From: Chitinivorax sp. B
Lineage (GTDB): Bacteria > Pseudomonadota > Gammaproteobacteria > Burkholderiales > SCOH01
Length of the DNA stretch: 64,000 bases
NCBI RefSeq assembly: GCF_005503445.1
Contig: NZ_SCOH01000009.1
Span: 81,866-145,865 of the forward strand
Direction: 5' to 3'
Shown: piece by piece, positions 33,762 to 43,552 of the stretch
Layout of the letters: every line of letters starts with the position of its first letter
How positions within the stretch are numbered: position 1 is the stretch's first letter
Translations under genes and position numbers: made by a program
The notes under the pieces: generated by a model
Told to the model about the DNA's origin: nothing
The model's database searches: none
The model's input: only the letters and a program-made list of their open reading frames with translations

Positions 33762-35492
33762 ATGCCAGCCCCCGGCCCTATTTCAGTCTCCGATCAATCC
33801 AAGCCACCTGCTATCGATAGAGCTGGCTCGTCACGTTTGCCCATATCAAGCACATGGTTGGGATTGCGATCCAGCCATGGCCTGATCCGCTTGCCCGCCA
33901 TGTTGATCGCGTTGATACCATTGATACCGCTGGGCGTAGTTCTGGCAGCCTGGGCACAACCGCCCACTGAAGTATGGACCCATCTCGTCGACACCTTGTT
34001 ATGGGAATTGGTGGGCAATACCGCCTGGTTGGCCATCGGCGTTGGCACCGGCACCTTGTTGCTGGGAGTCGGCCTGGCTTGGCTAACCGCCATCTACCAG
34101 TTTCCTGGTCAACGATTCTTCCGTTGGGCATTGATGTTGCCATTGGCCATGCCGGCATATGTAACCGCTTTCGCCGTCATCGGCCTGATGGAGTTCACCG
34201 GGCCGATTCAAACGTTGTTACGCGAATGGTTTGGTACCAGTGCATGGTTCCCTCGCATTCGATCGCGAGGTGGCGTGATTCTGGTCATGAGCTTTGCACT
34301 GTATCCCTATGTCTATCTGCTGGCGCTGAATGCGTTTCAAAGCCAGGGACGTCGGGCCTTGGAGGCCGCACAATCCCTGGGGTTATCCAGGGCGCGCGGA
34401 TTCATCCGTGTTGCACTCCCGATGGCTCGTCCCTGGATCATCGGCGGTGCCATGCTGGCCATGATGGAGACCCTGGCTGATTTTGGTACCGTCTCCATCT
34501 TCAACTACGACACCTTCACCACCGCCATCTACAAGGCATGGTTCCAGATGTTCTCACTACCAGCAGCCACCCAACTGGCATCGCTACTGGTCGTGGTAGT
34601 ACTGGCAATGGCCGTGGCCGAACAACGCACCCGTGGGGACAAGCGCTATACGCAAGCTGGCCGTAGTAACCAACAACATCGTATCAACCTGAACGGCTGG
34701 CAGGCCTGGGGAGCCATGTTGATATGTGGGTTGGTTCTGGTACTGGCCTTCATCATTCCTGCAGCCCAGTTGATCTATTGGGCAGCGGGTATTGCCGCAC
34801 AGGATCTGGACGAGCGCTATGTCGATTTCGTCCTGCATTCCATCCTCCTCGCTGGCTTTGCTGCCATATTGGTGGCCGTCTGTGCCTTGGTATTGGCCTA
34901 TACTCAGCGGCGCCTGAAAGGCCACACCAGCCACTGGATTGCAAGATTGGCCACCTTGGGTTATGCCATCCCCGGGTCGGTTCTGGCAGTCGGTATCTTC
35001 GTCCCGATCGCCTGGCTGGATAACTTGCTGATCGATTACTGTCGAAACTGGCTACCTGCTGGAACCCATCAGATTCTCAATGGCACCCTGACCGTCGTCC
35101 TACTGGCCTATCTAGCCCGTTTCATGGCGGTGGGGGCCAGCCCAGTAGAATCCGCCATGCACCGTATTACCCTCAGCCAGGACGAAGCCGCCCGAAGCCT
35201 GGGATTGGGTGGACTATCACTGATCCGCCGCATCCACTTGCCACAACTGCGTGCAGGCTTGTTATCCGCCATGTTGTTGGTGTTTGTAGATGTAATGAAG
35301 GAAATGCCAATTACGTTGATGACCCGCCCCTTCGGTTGGGACACCCTCGCCATTCGTGTCTTTGAGATGACCAGCGAAGGTGAATGGCAACGCGCGGCCC
35401 TGCCCGCCATCGCGTTGGTGCTGGTTGGTCTATTACCGGTTTTGCTGTTGATGCAGCAAAGTGAACAACAACCTATACCCCCCCACGCCTGA
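33762..35492 (+). CDS. fbpB: Ferric iron ABC transporter permease FbpB
   Basis: A 576-residue inner-membrane permease of two fused halves, each with about six helices and an EAA-type loop for contact with the ATPase (EAAQSLGLSRARGFIRVALP at about residue 205, and DEAARSLGLGGLSLIRRIHLP at about 475). It belongs to the SfuB/FbpB type that works with periplasmic FbpA and ATPase FbpC. An unusually long, hydrophilic N-terminal part (about 30 residues) precedes the first helix, so the true start may be a later codon. The ATG at 33762 is preceded by CCCAGAATTG, a poor ribosome-binding site. The stop codon lies 2 bases before the fbpC start, so the two are coupled. Confidence 0.92.
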   Translation: MPAPGPISVSDQSKPPAIDRAGSSRLPISSTWLGLRSSHGLIRLPAMLIALIPLIPLGVVLAAWAQPPTEVWTHLVDTLLWELVGNTAWLAIGVGTGTLLLGVGLAWLTAIYQFPGQRFFRWALMLPLAMPAYVTAFAVIGLMEFTGPIQTLLREWFGTSAWFPRIRSRGGVILVMSFALYPYVYLLALNAFQSQGRRALEAAQSLGLSRARGFIRVALPMARPWIIGGAMLAMMETLADFGTVSIFNYDTFTTAIYKAWFQMFSLPAATQLASLLVVVVLAMAVAEQRTRGDKRYTQAGRSNQQHRINLNGWQAWGAMLICGLVLVLAFIIPAAQLIYWAAGIAAQDLDERYVDFVLHSILLAGFAAILVAVCALVLAYTQRRLKGHTSHWIARLATLGYAIPGSVLAVGIFVPIAWLDNLLIDYCRNWLPAGTHQILNGTLTVVLLAYLARFMAVGASPVESAMHRITLSQDEAARSLGLGGLSLIRRIHLPQLRAGLLSAMLLVFVDVMKEMPITLMTRPFGWDTLAIRVFEMTSEGEWQRAALPAIALVLVGLLPVLLLMQQSEQQPIPPHA

Positions 35493-35494
35493 CC

Positions 35495-36535
35495 ATGTCG
35501 CTTCTCTCACTCAAGCAAATCGCCCATGCCTATAGCCACCGCCGCATTATTGATGGACTGAGTCTGGAGTTGGCCAAGGGCGAAATCGGCTGCCTGCTTG
35601 GCCCTTCCGGCTGCGGTAAAACCACCGTCCTGCGTTGCATTGCGGGTTTCGAACAGATCGGAGCCGGTGAAATTGAGCTGAATGACCAAACCGTTGCCAG
35701 CCCAAACCAATCCTTACCACCACAGCATCGCCGCATTGGTATGGTTTTTCAGGACTATGCCCTTTTTCCGCATTTGACAGTTGCGGGCAACGTTGGCTTT
35801 GGCCTTCATAGGATGGACAAAAACAATCAGGCACAGCGAGTAATCGAACTACTGGAAATTGTTGGTCTGAGTAGCTTGTCACAAGCCTACCCCCACCAAC
35901 TATCGGGCGGCCAGCAGCAGCGTGTCGCCCTGGCCCGTGCCTTGGCCCCTCGTCCAGAGCTGATCTTGATGGACGAGCCCTTTTCCAATCTGGATGTAGA
36001 GCTGCGCAAAAAACTATCTGAAGAAATACGCCAGATCTTGAAAGACCAAGGCATGACGGCCATCCTGGTCACCCATGACCAAAGCGAAGCCTTCGCCATG
36101 GCCGACCAGATCGGCATCATGCAACATGGCCGCATCGAGCAATGGGATACGCCCTATAACCTCTATCACCGCCCTGCCAGCCGATTCGTAGCGGACTTCA
36201 TTGGCGAAGGCGTCTTCCTCCCCGGCCGGGTGCTACGCCATGACCTACTGGAGATTGAATTGGGCGAAATTCGTGGTGAAATGCCGGAGACTTGCTGCTT
36301 GGGCTGCACTGCAGACGTACTGGTCAGACCTGATGATATCCTGCATGACGACGCCAGCCCAGTAAAAGCCAAAGTCATCAACAAAGCCTTCCGAGGGGCC
36401 GAATTCCTCTATACCTTGGAATTGGAAAGCGGTGATCAAGTCCTGTCGCTCGTCCCCAGCCATCATAACCACGCCATGGGCGAATGGATTGGTATCAGGC
36501 TGGAGATTGACCATGTGATTGCGTTTCAGCGTTAA
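35495..36535 (+). CDS. fbpC: Ferric iron ABC transporter ATP-binding protein FbpC
   Basis: The 346-residue ATPase of the iron importer. The nucleotide-binding domain shows Walker A GPSGCGKTT (about residue 38), the signature LSGGQQQRVALARAL (about 136), Walker B LILMDEPFSNLD (about 156) and the switch His in LVTHDQSE (about 193). The C-terminal part from about residue 240 is a TOBE-like regulatory domain (VLVRPDDI). It ends the Fur-controlled operon. It follows fbpB by 2 bases and is convergent with the AT-rich lipoprotein gene at 36574. Confidence 0.94.
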   Translation: MSLLSLKQIAHAYSHRRIIDGLSLELAKGEIGCLLGPSGCGKTTVLRCIAGFEQIGAGEIELNDQTVASPNQSLPPQHRRIGMVFQDYALFPHLTVAGNVGFGLHRMDKNNQAQRVIELLEIVGLSSLSQAYPHQLSGGQQQRVALARALAPRPELILMDEPFSNLDVELRKKLSEEIRQILKDQGMTAILVTHDQSEAFAMADQIGIMQHGRIEQWDTPYNLYHRPASRFVADFIGEGVFLPGRVLRHDLLEIELGEIRGEMPETCCLGCTADVLVRPDDILHDDASPVKAKVINKAFRGAEFLYTLELESGDQVLSLVPSHHNHAMGEWIGIRLEIDHVIAFQR

Positions 36536-36573
36536 ACGGAAAGACGAAAAATTTCCTTTAATTTAGATATTTG

Positions 36574-37359
36574 TTAATTAGCCGGTGCAGGCTGTGGAGG
36601 TTTTGTATCTAAACTACTTAGAGGTATCATATTCTTCGCCAACTCTTTAAGTGCTTCAATGAACTGTTGATCTGTAGAAACAGGCTGGTGAACAATTTTT
36701 CCCACATCCATATTAATCAAGGCAGCCACAACAACCCCACCTATTAAACCACCAGCAGCACCGACTCCTGCGGCTTGTCCATAGCTTACTCCGCTGCCAT
36801 TAGAAACACTATTAGCGGTAACACCGCCAACGGCACCTCCCAAAGCACCACCAAGCGCGAATGCAACGGTACTGACACCTTGTGACTCAGGACGAGAGAC
36901 TAAAGAAGCAGAGTTACAGGTCGCGCCCTCAGGCATGGTTTTTTTTATGCCATCTTGAGTGGATATATATGTGTAAATATGCGGCGATCCTTTGACGTCT
37001 TTTGGCACCCAAATTCCACCATCATAAATTCTTGGCATGAATGGTGTAGAAGGGTTCTTAGCCCACTCTTCCGGGAAGAAGTAAATTCCACCAGATGGAG
37101 CACGGTAGTAAGTACCGTCGGCATCTTCATATTCTGATATGTAGGGCCCCTTTTGAACCCTAGTTACCCATTTATATTTCAGCAACCCTTTAAATTCATA
37201 CGTTTCTAGTTGATTTGGATTTTGTATGCATGTGATCACATCAGGTCGCTTCAAACTGTCTGGAGTGACTATGGTAGCGCACCCCCCAAGCAGAAAAAGT
37301 GCAAAGAATGTTATAAACACTGGGCTGCGCCTAAATAAGACCTCTGAAAAAACAATCAT
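36574..37359 (-). CDS. Glycine-zipper lipoprotein, AT-rich island
   Basis: A 261-residue envelope lipoprotein of unknown function. The N-terminus has a hydrophobic stretch and lipobox LLGGC (Cys at about residue 27). The middle part (about 60-155) is rich in aromatic and acidic residues and contains a repeated Y-x-G/D pattern; residues about 165-210 form two glycine-zipper helices (ALGGALGGAVGGV and AAGVGAAGGLIGGVVVAALI), which can insert in membranes. I chose ATG 37359 because AAGAG lies 6 bases upstream; an earlier ATG at 37404 would bury the signal peptide. The sequence is distinctly more AT-rich than its neighbours, with many AAA/TTT runs, and suggests recent acquisition. It stands alone between fbpC and uvrB. 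Confidence 0.65.
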   Translation of the reverse strand: MIVFSEVLFRRSPVFITFFALFLLGGCATIVTPDSLKRPDVITCIQNPNQLETYEFKGLLKYKWVTRVQKGPYISEYEDADGTYYRAPSGGIYFFPEEWAKNPSTPFMPRIYDGGIWVPKDVKGSPHIYTYISTQDGIKKTMPEGATCNSASLVSRPESQGVSTVAFALGGALGGAVGGVTANSVSNGSGVSYGQAAGVGAAGGLIGGVVVAALINMDVGKIVHQPVSTDQQFIEALKELAKNMIPLSSLDTKPPQPAPAN

Positions 37360-37454
37360 ATAAACTCTTATAACGAAGAAAATTGGGAAGTGAATCAGGG
37401 ACATTGGTATTCTAAGATACCTTTGTTGGAATCAAAATGTGAAAAATAACGCCA

Positions 37455-39476
37455 TCAAACCTCCGGCCCAAACAACATTTCCTTCAACAACTTCAACCGA
37501 TCCCGCATCTCTGCCGCTTTTTCAAACTCCAGATTCTTCGCTGCATCCAACATCTCTTTTTCAACCCGCTTGATCTCTTTGGCCAGTTCCTTCTCATTCA
37601 GGTGATGGTAGCCAGCCTGTTTCTGGGCGGCTTTGAGCTTGGCTGTGGCTTCTTCTGGGTTATAGACGCCGTCGATGATGTCCTTGATGCGCTTATGAAC
37701 ACTTTTCGGCACGATGCCATTGGCTTCGTTAAAGGCAATCTGCTTGGCACGGCGGCGCTCAGTTTCATCAATGGCACGACGCATGGAGTTGGTGATCTTG
37801 TCGGCATAAAGGATTGCCGTACCATGCAAGTGGCGGGCAGCACGGCCGATGGTCTGGATCAGGCTGCGTTCGCTACGCAGGAAGCCTTCCTTGTCGGCAT
37901 CCAGAATGGCCACCAATGAGACCTCTGGAATATCCAGGCCTTCTCGTAACAGGTTGATACCCACTAGCACGTCAAACTCGCCCAGCCGCAAGTCTCGGAT
38001 AATTTCAACGCGCTCGACGGTGTCAATATCTGAGTGCAGATAGCGTACTTTGACACCATGTTCATTCAGGTAGTCTGTCAGGTCTTCCGACATCCGCTTG
38101 GTCAAGGTAGTGACCAGTACCCGTTCCCCGACTTTAACGCGGGCATTGATTTCCGACAGCAAATCATCCACCTGCGTACCAACCGGCCGGATATAAATGA
38201 TCGGGTCGACCAGGCCGGTGGGACGCACCACCTGCTCTGCCACATGGCTTTGATGGGTTGCTTCGTAGTCTGCGGGCGTTGCCGACACGAAAACGGTCTG
38301 CGGCATCAGCGTTTCAAACTCTTCAAACTTGAGTGGCCGGTTATCCATCGCTGAGGGTAAGCGGAAGCCATAATCCACCAGATTTTGCTTACGTGCCCGG
38401 TCACCACGGTACATCCCCCCCACTTGTGGAACAGTGACGTGTGACTCGTCGATGATCATGATGGTGTTGCGCGGCAGGTAGTCGATCAGCGTTGGGGGGG
38501 GCTCACCGAAGCCCCGTCCGGAAAAATGCCGGGAGTAGTTTTCAATCCCTTTGCAGAAGCCCATTTCATTAAGCATTTCCAGATCGAAGCGGGTACGTTG
38601 TTCCAGTCGTTGCGCCTCTACCAACTTATCCTCGCGACGATAGTATTCCAGTCGTTCTGCCAGTTCAGTCTTGATGGTTTCGATGGCACGCAGCACCGTA
38701 GCACGCGGTGTGACATAGTGGCTGGAAGGGAATACCGTAAAGCGCCCGACACGTTGCTTGACGTGACCGGTCAACGGATCGAACAGCGCCAGTGATTCGA
38801 TCTCGTCATCGAATAACGAAATACGCAAGGCCAGTTCTGCGTTCTCTGCCGGGAAAATATCGATGACATCACCCCGCACCCGGAATACGCCTCGCTTGAA
38901 CTCCAGTTCGTTCCGTTCGTATTGCATGGTAATGAGGCGGGTGATGATGTCCCGCTGCGGACGCTTTTCGCCTTCACTCAGGTGCAGAATCATCGCATGG
39001 TAATCCACCGGATCACCGATGCCGTAAATGGCGGAAACGGTGGCCACGATGATGCAGTCAGGCCGCTCTAGTAGCGCTTTGGTGGCCGACAAACGCATCT
39101 GCTCGATATGCTCGTTGATCTGCGAATCCTTTTCGATGAACAGATCGCGGCTGGGCACGTAAGCTTCTGGCTGGTAATAGTCGTAATACGAGACAAAATA
39201 TTCCACCGCATTTTCCGGAAAAAACTCACGGAATTCGGCATACAACTGTGCCGCCAATGTTTTGTTGGGCGCCATCACAATGGCCGGGCGACCGGTACGG
39301 GCAATCACATTGGCCATGGTGTAGGTCTTGCCAGAGCCCGTTACACCCAGCAGGGTCTGGTACATCAGACCATCATTGATGCCCTCTACCAGCTCGTTAA
39401 TGGCCGTTGGTTGATCACCAGCAGGTGGAAAAGGTTGATGCAGTCGGTACGGGCTATCGGGAAAAGTCACAACCAC
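37455..39476 (-). CDS. uvrB: Excinuclease ABC subunit UvrB
   Basis: The DNA damage-verifying helicase of nucleotide excision repair; 673 residues is the normal length. Walker [11 protein letters not shown] is at about residue 44, the beta-hairpin [12 protein letters not shown] at about 97-108, helicase motifs II ([11 protein letters not shown]) and VI (QTIGRAARH) follow, and the C-terminal UVR motif ([23 protein letters not shown] core) contacts UvrC. The start is GTG 39476, with AAGGA upstream. uvrA and uvrC are not here. A CTG-N10-CAG sequence lies upstream but is a weak LexA candidate (see rejected list). Confidence 0.97.
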   Translation of the reverse strand: MVVTFPDSPYRLHQPFPPAGDQPTAINELVEGINDGLMYQTLLGVTGSGKTYTMANVIARTGRPAIVMAPNKTLAAQLYAEFREFFPENAVEYFVSYYDYYQPEAYVPSRDLFIEKDSQINEHIEQMRLSATKALLERPDCIIVATVSAIYGIGDPVDYHAMILHLSEGEKRPQRDIITRLITMQYERNELEFKRGVFRVRGDVIDIFPAENAELALRISLFDDEIESLALFDPLTGHVKQRVGRFTVFPSSHYVTPRATVLRAIETIKTELAERLEYYRREDKLVEAQRLEQRTRFDLEMLNEMGFCKGIENYSRHFSGRGFGEPPPTLIDYLPRNTIMIIDESHVTVPQVGGMYRGDRARKQNLVDYGFRLPSAMDNRPLKFEEFETLMPQTVFVSATPADYEATHQSHVAEQVVRPTGLVDPIIYIRPVGTQVDDLLSEINARVKVGERVLVTTLTKRMSEDLTDYLNEHGVKVRYLHSDIDTVERVEIIRDLRLGEFDVLVGINLLREGLDIPEVSLVAILDADKEGFLRSERSLIQTIGRAARHLHGTAILYADKITNSMRRAIDETERRRAKQIAFNEANGIVPKSVHKRIKDIIDGVYNPEEATAKLKAAQKQAGYHHLNEKELAKEIKRVEKEMLDAAKNLEFEKAAEMRDRLKLLKEMLFGPEV

Positions 39477-39552
39477 GGCACATTATCCTTAACAAGATTC
39501 GCAACATCTGGCTGGAACTGACCCAAACGCCAGCCAGTCAACCGTCAACTGA

Positions 39553-39939
39553 TCAACAAGTACAACGGTTGCTCCACACAGCCTCAATGTGGTGCCCATC
39601 CGGGTCGATTACAAAAGCTGCAAAATAGTCATCACCATAATCCAAACGTAAGCCTGGTGAACCATTGTCAATACCGCCATGCAGCAATGCGACGGCATGA
39701 AACTGCACGACGGCTGCTGGTGACGGTGCGGCAAAAGCCAGATGAAACCCATCTCCTGGCGCTTTGGCATTCGCACCACGCAGCTTCAAACAGAACAGGT
39801 CTCCACCACCTGACAAGCCATAGCCAATGGCATCATCGTCGGTCCATACCCGCTGGTAACCCAAGGCAGACAGCACAGCATCATAAAATGTCGTGGCACG
39901 GACCAAATCAGCCACGCCGAATGAAAGGTGATGTAGCAT
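39553..39939 (-). CDS. VOC family (glyoxalase/dioxygenase fold) protein
   Basis: A single-domain 128-residue protein of the vicinal oxygen chelate superfamily: an N-terminal LHHLSFGVADLVRATTFYDAVL strand-helix with a metal-ligand His (residue 4), FHLAFAAPSPAAVVQFHAVAL with a second His, and the terminal FVIDPDGHHIEAVW motif with the Glu ligand. Such proteins range from dioxygenases to resistance proteins; the function is not predictable. ATG 39939 starts the frame, with only a weak upstream site. It is a single gene. The next 200 bases up to the sensor kinase show nothing named. Confidence 0.85.
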   Translation of the reverse strand: MLHHLSFGVADLVRATTFYDAVLSALGYQRVWTDDDAIGYGLSGGGDLFCLKLRGANAKAPGDGFHLAFAAPSPAAVVQFHAVALLHGGIDNGSPGLRLDYGDDYFAAFVIDPDGHHIEAVWSNRCTC

Positions 39940-40140
39940 GTTCGCCAGTCAAAAGGTTGTAAATATTAACAGTCTACCATGCAAAGAGAAAAGTACCGTG
40001 GTACCAATCATCAACGAGACCACCTCGTCACAAAACCTGGCCAACTCCCTTCTGAACCCAGCTGACAGCACCAGTATTGCAAATACGATAGGCGATCAAT
40101 ACCTTCAGCCGGCCCATTGGCATGATCGTAGAGAACCAAG

Positions 40141-42216
40141 TCAGTGCACATTGACCTGCTCGGCAACTGGCAGTTTGACCACAAAGCTGGCACCATGTCC
40201 CAGCTTGCTATCGCAGTAAACCTCACCACGCATCATCTCGGTCAGGCGTTTCACAATCGACAAACCCAGGCCAATAGATTGTTCATCACCCGTTGGCTTG
40301 GCCGATAGCCGCGCAAACTTCTGGAATAGTCGAGGCATTTCGTGTGCTGCAATACCGGGACCTTGATCCTGAACTTCCAGCCGCATCCACTGCACATCAC
40401 GTCGAGCGCGAATCTGCACCGTAGTCTGTGTTGGCGAATATTTGATGGCATTTGACAATAGGTTGTCAATAATCTGTGTGAAGGCAAGCTGGTCGACATA
40501 CACACTCAAGCCCTCCTCCACCTGTACATTGATGGCAATGGCTTTTGCCTCGGCTTCTGCAGCATAAAGGTCGGCCACATGACTCACCAGTGGGCGGACA
40601 GGCAAGCTCTCCATCAATAGATGATAAGTGTCGGATTCCAGCGAGTTGATATCGAGCAGGTTGGTAATCAGATGCGACATCTTGCCGGCAATGCTTTGAA
40701 TACCGCTGAGCTTTTCCAATACCTTCTCTTTTGGATAACGATCGAGATTTTCAATGGTGTGCTGGGCCAACCCCTTGATGCCATTGATCGGGCTTTGCAG
40801 ATCATGGGCTGCGATACCCATGAATTCGTTCTTCTCGCGGTTCAGGTACTCCAACTGATAATTTTTATCAGACAGTGACTGATTCGCGTGTTCCAGCGCG
40901 GCAGTACGCTCTTTCACCAGATCTTCCAGGCGGGTGCGGTGATTGGCGACCGCATCAGCCATCTCATCAAACTCTTTGGCAAGTTGGCCAATTTCGTCAT
41001 TACGGTCGGAATGGGTTTTCACCTCAGCATCACCCCGTGCCAGCGCCCGAATGGCAATCAACAACCCTTGGAGCGGGTTGGTCACCTGTTCACGCAACAC
41101 CCAACCGACCAGAATCACTTCAATCAGCAACGCCATCAGGCCAAACACAATGACAATACTGGCCGACTCCATGGCCTTTTGCTGAATCAGCGCTTTCGGG
41201 AAGACGGTGACAAACAACCAATCTGCACCCTTGATAGACGATACCGATAGCCAGTATTTACCATCCGCACTTTCCACGAACGGGTTGCGCACCGTTGCTT
41301 GTAAGGCAGCACGATAGAAGTCGACCAACTGATTGTCTTTGCTGGCACCAATGTTGTATTTGCCGTTGACCTTTTCAATCTCCCGCATCTTATCCGGATG
41401 GGCAATCAGCATACCGGTACGGCTGACGATCATGTTGTAGGTGCCAGGCACACTGATGCGATTGGCACGCTCGATCAATTGATCGATCAGCACATCTTGC
41501 CCTGCCCCCCCTACATATTTACCCTGAACATCGATCGGGGTCACGACCGATACCATCCATTGTTTGGCGGGTGCGTCAAAATACACCCCAGTCCAGAAAG
41601 TCTTGCGCTCGGGATTGGCCTTGGGTGTCGCCCCCACTTCAGTTTCCAGATCCTCCTCGAACACTTCAACCGATCCACCCCGTGCATAGTTGGTGTCCGG
41701 AAGGAACATCACGGTGGCGTCCGACACATTGAGGTCCAGAAATGCATCGTAGAACTGATTGCGGAACGCCGGCCCCAGCTCGCTGGCCACATCGTAAGCG
41801 ATCAATACCTTGCGCTTGAATTCATTGGTAAGCCTGACACGCGGCAAGACTGCCACAGTCGCCTTGTGTTCGAAGTCGTCCTTCTCCACACGCACTCGCC
41901 ACAAGCCATCGGCATCCTGCTTCATCAGTTCGTGAAAACGCTTGTCCACGTCTTCATCGTTAGGCAGTTGAAAGCGGCGTACGAACTCGTCCCGCATCAA
42001 CTTGGTATTGGCCTGGGCGTTCAGAAAAGGTTGGCTTTCCAACTCACTGCGAGCGGTGACATATTTTTCAAGATAAGTCAGTGCTTCGCGCTGGTAACTC
42101 AAATAGGTATAGGTATAACTGATGGCGGTGATCACGGCGGTGACCAAACCAATGCGCAGCGCCATCTGACGCATGGCCCGTGCGGACAGCGACTGAATCT
42201 TTTTTTGGCGAAGCAT
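40141..42216 (-). CDS. Sensor histidine kinase with dCache sensor
   Basis: A 691-residue membrane histidine kinase. Helix 1 lies at about residues 21-41 and helix 2 at about 345-367; the large periplasmic part between them has dCache_1 features (WMVSVVTPIDVQGKYVGGAGQDV, GKYWLSVSSIKGADWLFVT). A HAMP domain (about 368-420), a short coiled coil, and a HisKA domain with FMGIAAHDLQSPIN (phospho-acceptor His at about residue 471) follow, then HATPase_c with NLLSNAIKYSP, DQGPGI and GLGLSIVKRLTEMM. It senses an extracytoplasmic small molecule of unknown nature. No response regulator gene is adjacent, so it is an orphan kinase. ATG 42216 is preferred over an in-frame TTG upstream. Confidence 0.9.
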   Translation of the reverse strand: MLRQKKIQSLSARAMRQMALRIGLVTAVITAISYTYTYLSYQREALTYLEKYVTARSELESQPFLNAQANTKLMRDEFVRRFQLPNDEDVDKRFHELMKQDADGLWRVRVEKDDFEHKATVAVLPRVRLTNEFKRKVLIAYDVASELGPAFRNQFYDAFLDLNVSDATVMFLPDTNYARGGSVEVFEEDLETEVGATPKANPERKTFWTGVYFDAPAKQWMVSVVTPIDVQGKYVGGAGQDVLIDQLIERANRISVPGTYNMIVSRTGMLIAHPDKMREIEKVNGKYNIGASKDNQLVDFYRAALQATVRNPFVESADGKYWLSVSSIKGADWLFVTVFPKALIQQKAMESASIVIVFGLMALLIEVILVGWVLREQVTNPLQGLLIAIRALARGDAEVKTHSDRNDEIGQLAKEFDEMADAVANHRTRLEDLVKERTAALEHANQSLSDKNYQLEYLNREKNEFMGIAAHDLQSPINGIKGLAQHTIENLDRYPKEKVLEKLSGIQSIAGKMSHLITNLLDINSLESDTYHLLMESLPVRPLVSHVADLYAAEAEAKAIAINVQVEEGLSVYVDQLAFTQIIDNLLSNAIKYSPTQTTVQIRARRDVQWMRLEVQDQGPGIAAHEMPRLFQKFARLSAKPTGDEQSIGLGLSIVKRLTEMMRGEVYCDSKLGHGASFVVKLPVAEQVNVH

Positions 42217-42367
42217 GGAGTGTTCCGGGAAGCGAAGTGGCGCTAGTGTGTCATAACTGATGCGGGTTTCCGAGAGGTGTACGGTCTTTTTTGGCAATCC
42301 ATCCAGATGTCATCAAATGACTGAGCTAACTCACCAGCTGAAACCAACCCGTGGATACCACCGTTGA

Positions 42368-43543
42368 TTACTCGTCTGACGCCGTATATTCCTGTCGGCC
42401 ATAGCCTGCAATCCCCATGGCAGACCGGACCAGCGCATAGGATACCCAAGGAAGAATTCGCCGCCACCAGGGTACTTGTCGAATCACAGCCAGTTCGATC
42501 TGTGCCGAAGATTCCGCCAGTGATTGCATCAGGTCATGACGCAGTTCAGCCGCAAAACGGGAATCGCGCACCACCACATTGGCCTCCCGAGCCATCAATA
42601 GACTGAATGGATCAATATTGCTGGAGCCGACAGTGGCCCAGACACCGTCCACCACTGCCACCTTGGCATGCATGAAGCTGCGACGGTACTCCCAGATCTC
42701 GATCCCGTTGTCGAGAAAGCTACGATAAAGAGTACGTGTGGCGTAATGCAACAACAGGTATTCGACCCGCCCCTGTAGTAATACCACGACCCGGACACCA
42801 CGGCGAGCAGCAGCAAACAGTGCACGGCGAAATGCGATACCCGGCAGGAAATAGGCATTGGCAATGACGATTTCACGTCGAGCCCGTTGAACGGCCTGCA
42901 GATAGCTCTGCTCAATGGCACGCCGGTGTCGCAGGTTGTCGCGCACGACCAATGCAGCTTCCATATCCCCCGCAATCATGGTTTCTGCCGGGTAACTTGG
43001 CACGATCAGCCAAGGCTGTTTGAATTGTGCCCAGCACACCTGCCACCACATGTGACGGACCGCATCATGGATCGATACCAATAACGGCCCCTGCACTCGC
43101 ACTGCGTAGTCGTAACGAGGTGGTACCTGGTGGGGTGTATTGCGGTCGTCAATGATGTTGATGCCACCAACAAAGGCAACTCGCGCATCGATCACGGCGA
43201 TCTTGCGATGCAGGCGGCGCAAGCGGCGCCGCTGCAATGCCCAGCGGGACAGTTCTGGTCGGAAAAACAATAGCTTGATACCGGCATCCAACATCCGTGC
43301 CTGCCAATCAGCTGGAAAATCGCGGGCACCGAAACCATCCAGCAGCAACTGGACCTGAACGCCGCGTCGGGCAGCCGAAATCAACGCCTCTGCCACAGGC
43401 AAGCCACTGTCATCCAGTTCAAAAATATAGGTTTCAAGATGAATGGAGTAACGGGCCGCAGCCATCTCCTGCAATAACACAGGGAAGTAGCCATCGCCGT
43501 TTTTCAGAAGCTCGATGCGATTACCGTTGTAGTAGCGCTCCAT
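42368..43543 (-). CDS. clsB: Cardiolipin synthase B type phospholipase-D protein
   Basis: A 391-residue PLD-superfamily enzyme that joins phospholipid headgroups to make cardiolipin at the inner membrane. The two HKD catalytic motifs are present: HRKIAVIDARVAFVGGINIID (about residues 115-135) and MHAKVAVVDGVWATVGSSNID (about 293-313). It lacks N-terminal membrane helices, as ClsB (YbhO) does. It follows the EEP-family gene by 9 bases, and the same ybhP-ybhO arrangement occurs in E. coli. ATG 43543 begins MERYYNGNRIELLKNGD, the normal opening of the family. Confidence 0.9.
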   Translation of the reverse strand: MERYYNGNRIELLKNGDGYFPVLLQEMAAARYSIHLETYIFELDDSGLPVAEALISAARRGVQVQLLLDGFGARDFPADWQARMLDAGIKLLFFRPELSRWALQRRRLRRLHRKIAVIDARVAFVGGINIIDDRNTPHQVPPRYDYAVRVQGPLLVSIHDAVRHMWWQVCWAQFKQPWLIVPSYPAETMIAGDMEAALVVRDNLRHRRAIEQSYLQAVQRARREIVIANAYFLPGIAFRRALFAAARRGVRVVVLLQGRVEYLLLHYATRTLYRSFLDNGIEIWEYRRSFMHAKVAVVDGVWATVGSSNIDPFSLLMAREANVVVRDSRFAAELRHDLMQSLAESSAQIELAVIRQVPWWRRILPWVSYALVRSAMGIAGYGRQEYTASDE

Positions 43544-43552
43544 CGCCCCAGT

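Noticed and set aside
36540..36565. GGAAA/TTTCC hairpin after fbpC as a terminator
   Set aside because: The stem is only five AT-rich pairs; it is too weak to assign although a T-rich stretch follows.
39477..39552. CTG-N10-CAG upstream of uvrB as a LexA box
   Set aside because: The interior GCGTTTGGGT is GC-rich and far from the TATATATATA-like core, so it is probably chance.
41398..42246. A 282-codon open frame antisense to the sensor kinase gene
   Set aside because: The opposite strand has clear dCache and kinase domains; this frame shows no domain or signal.
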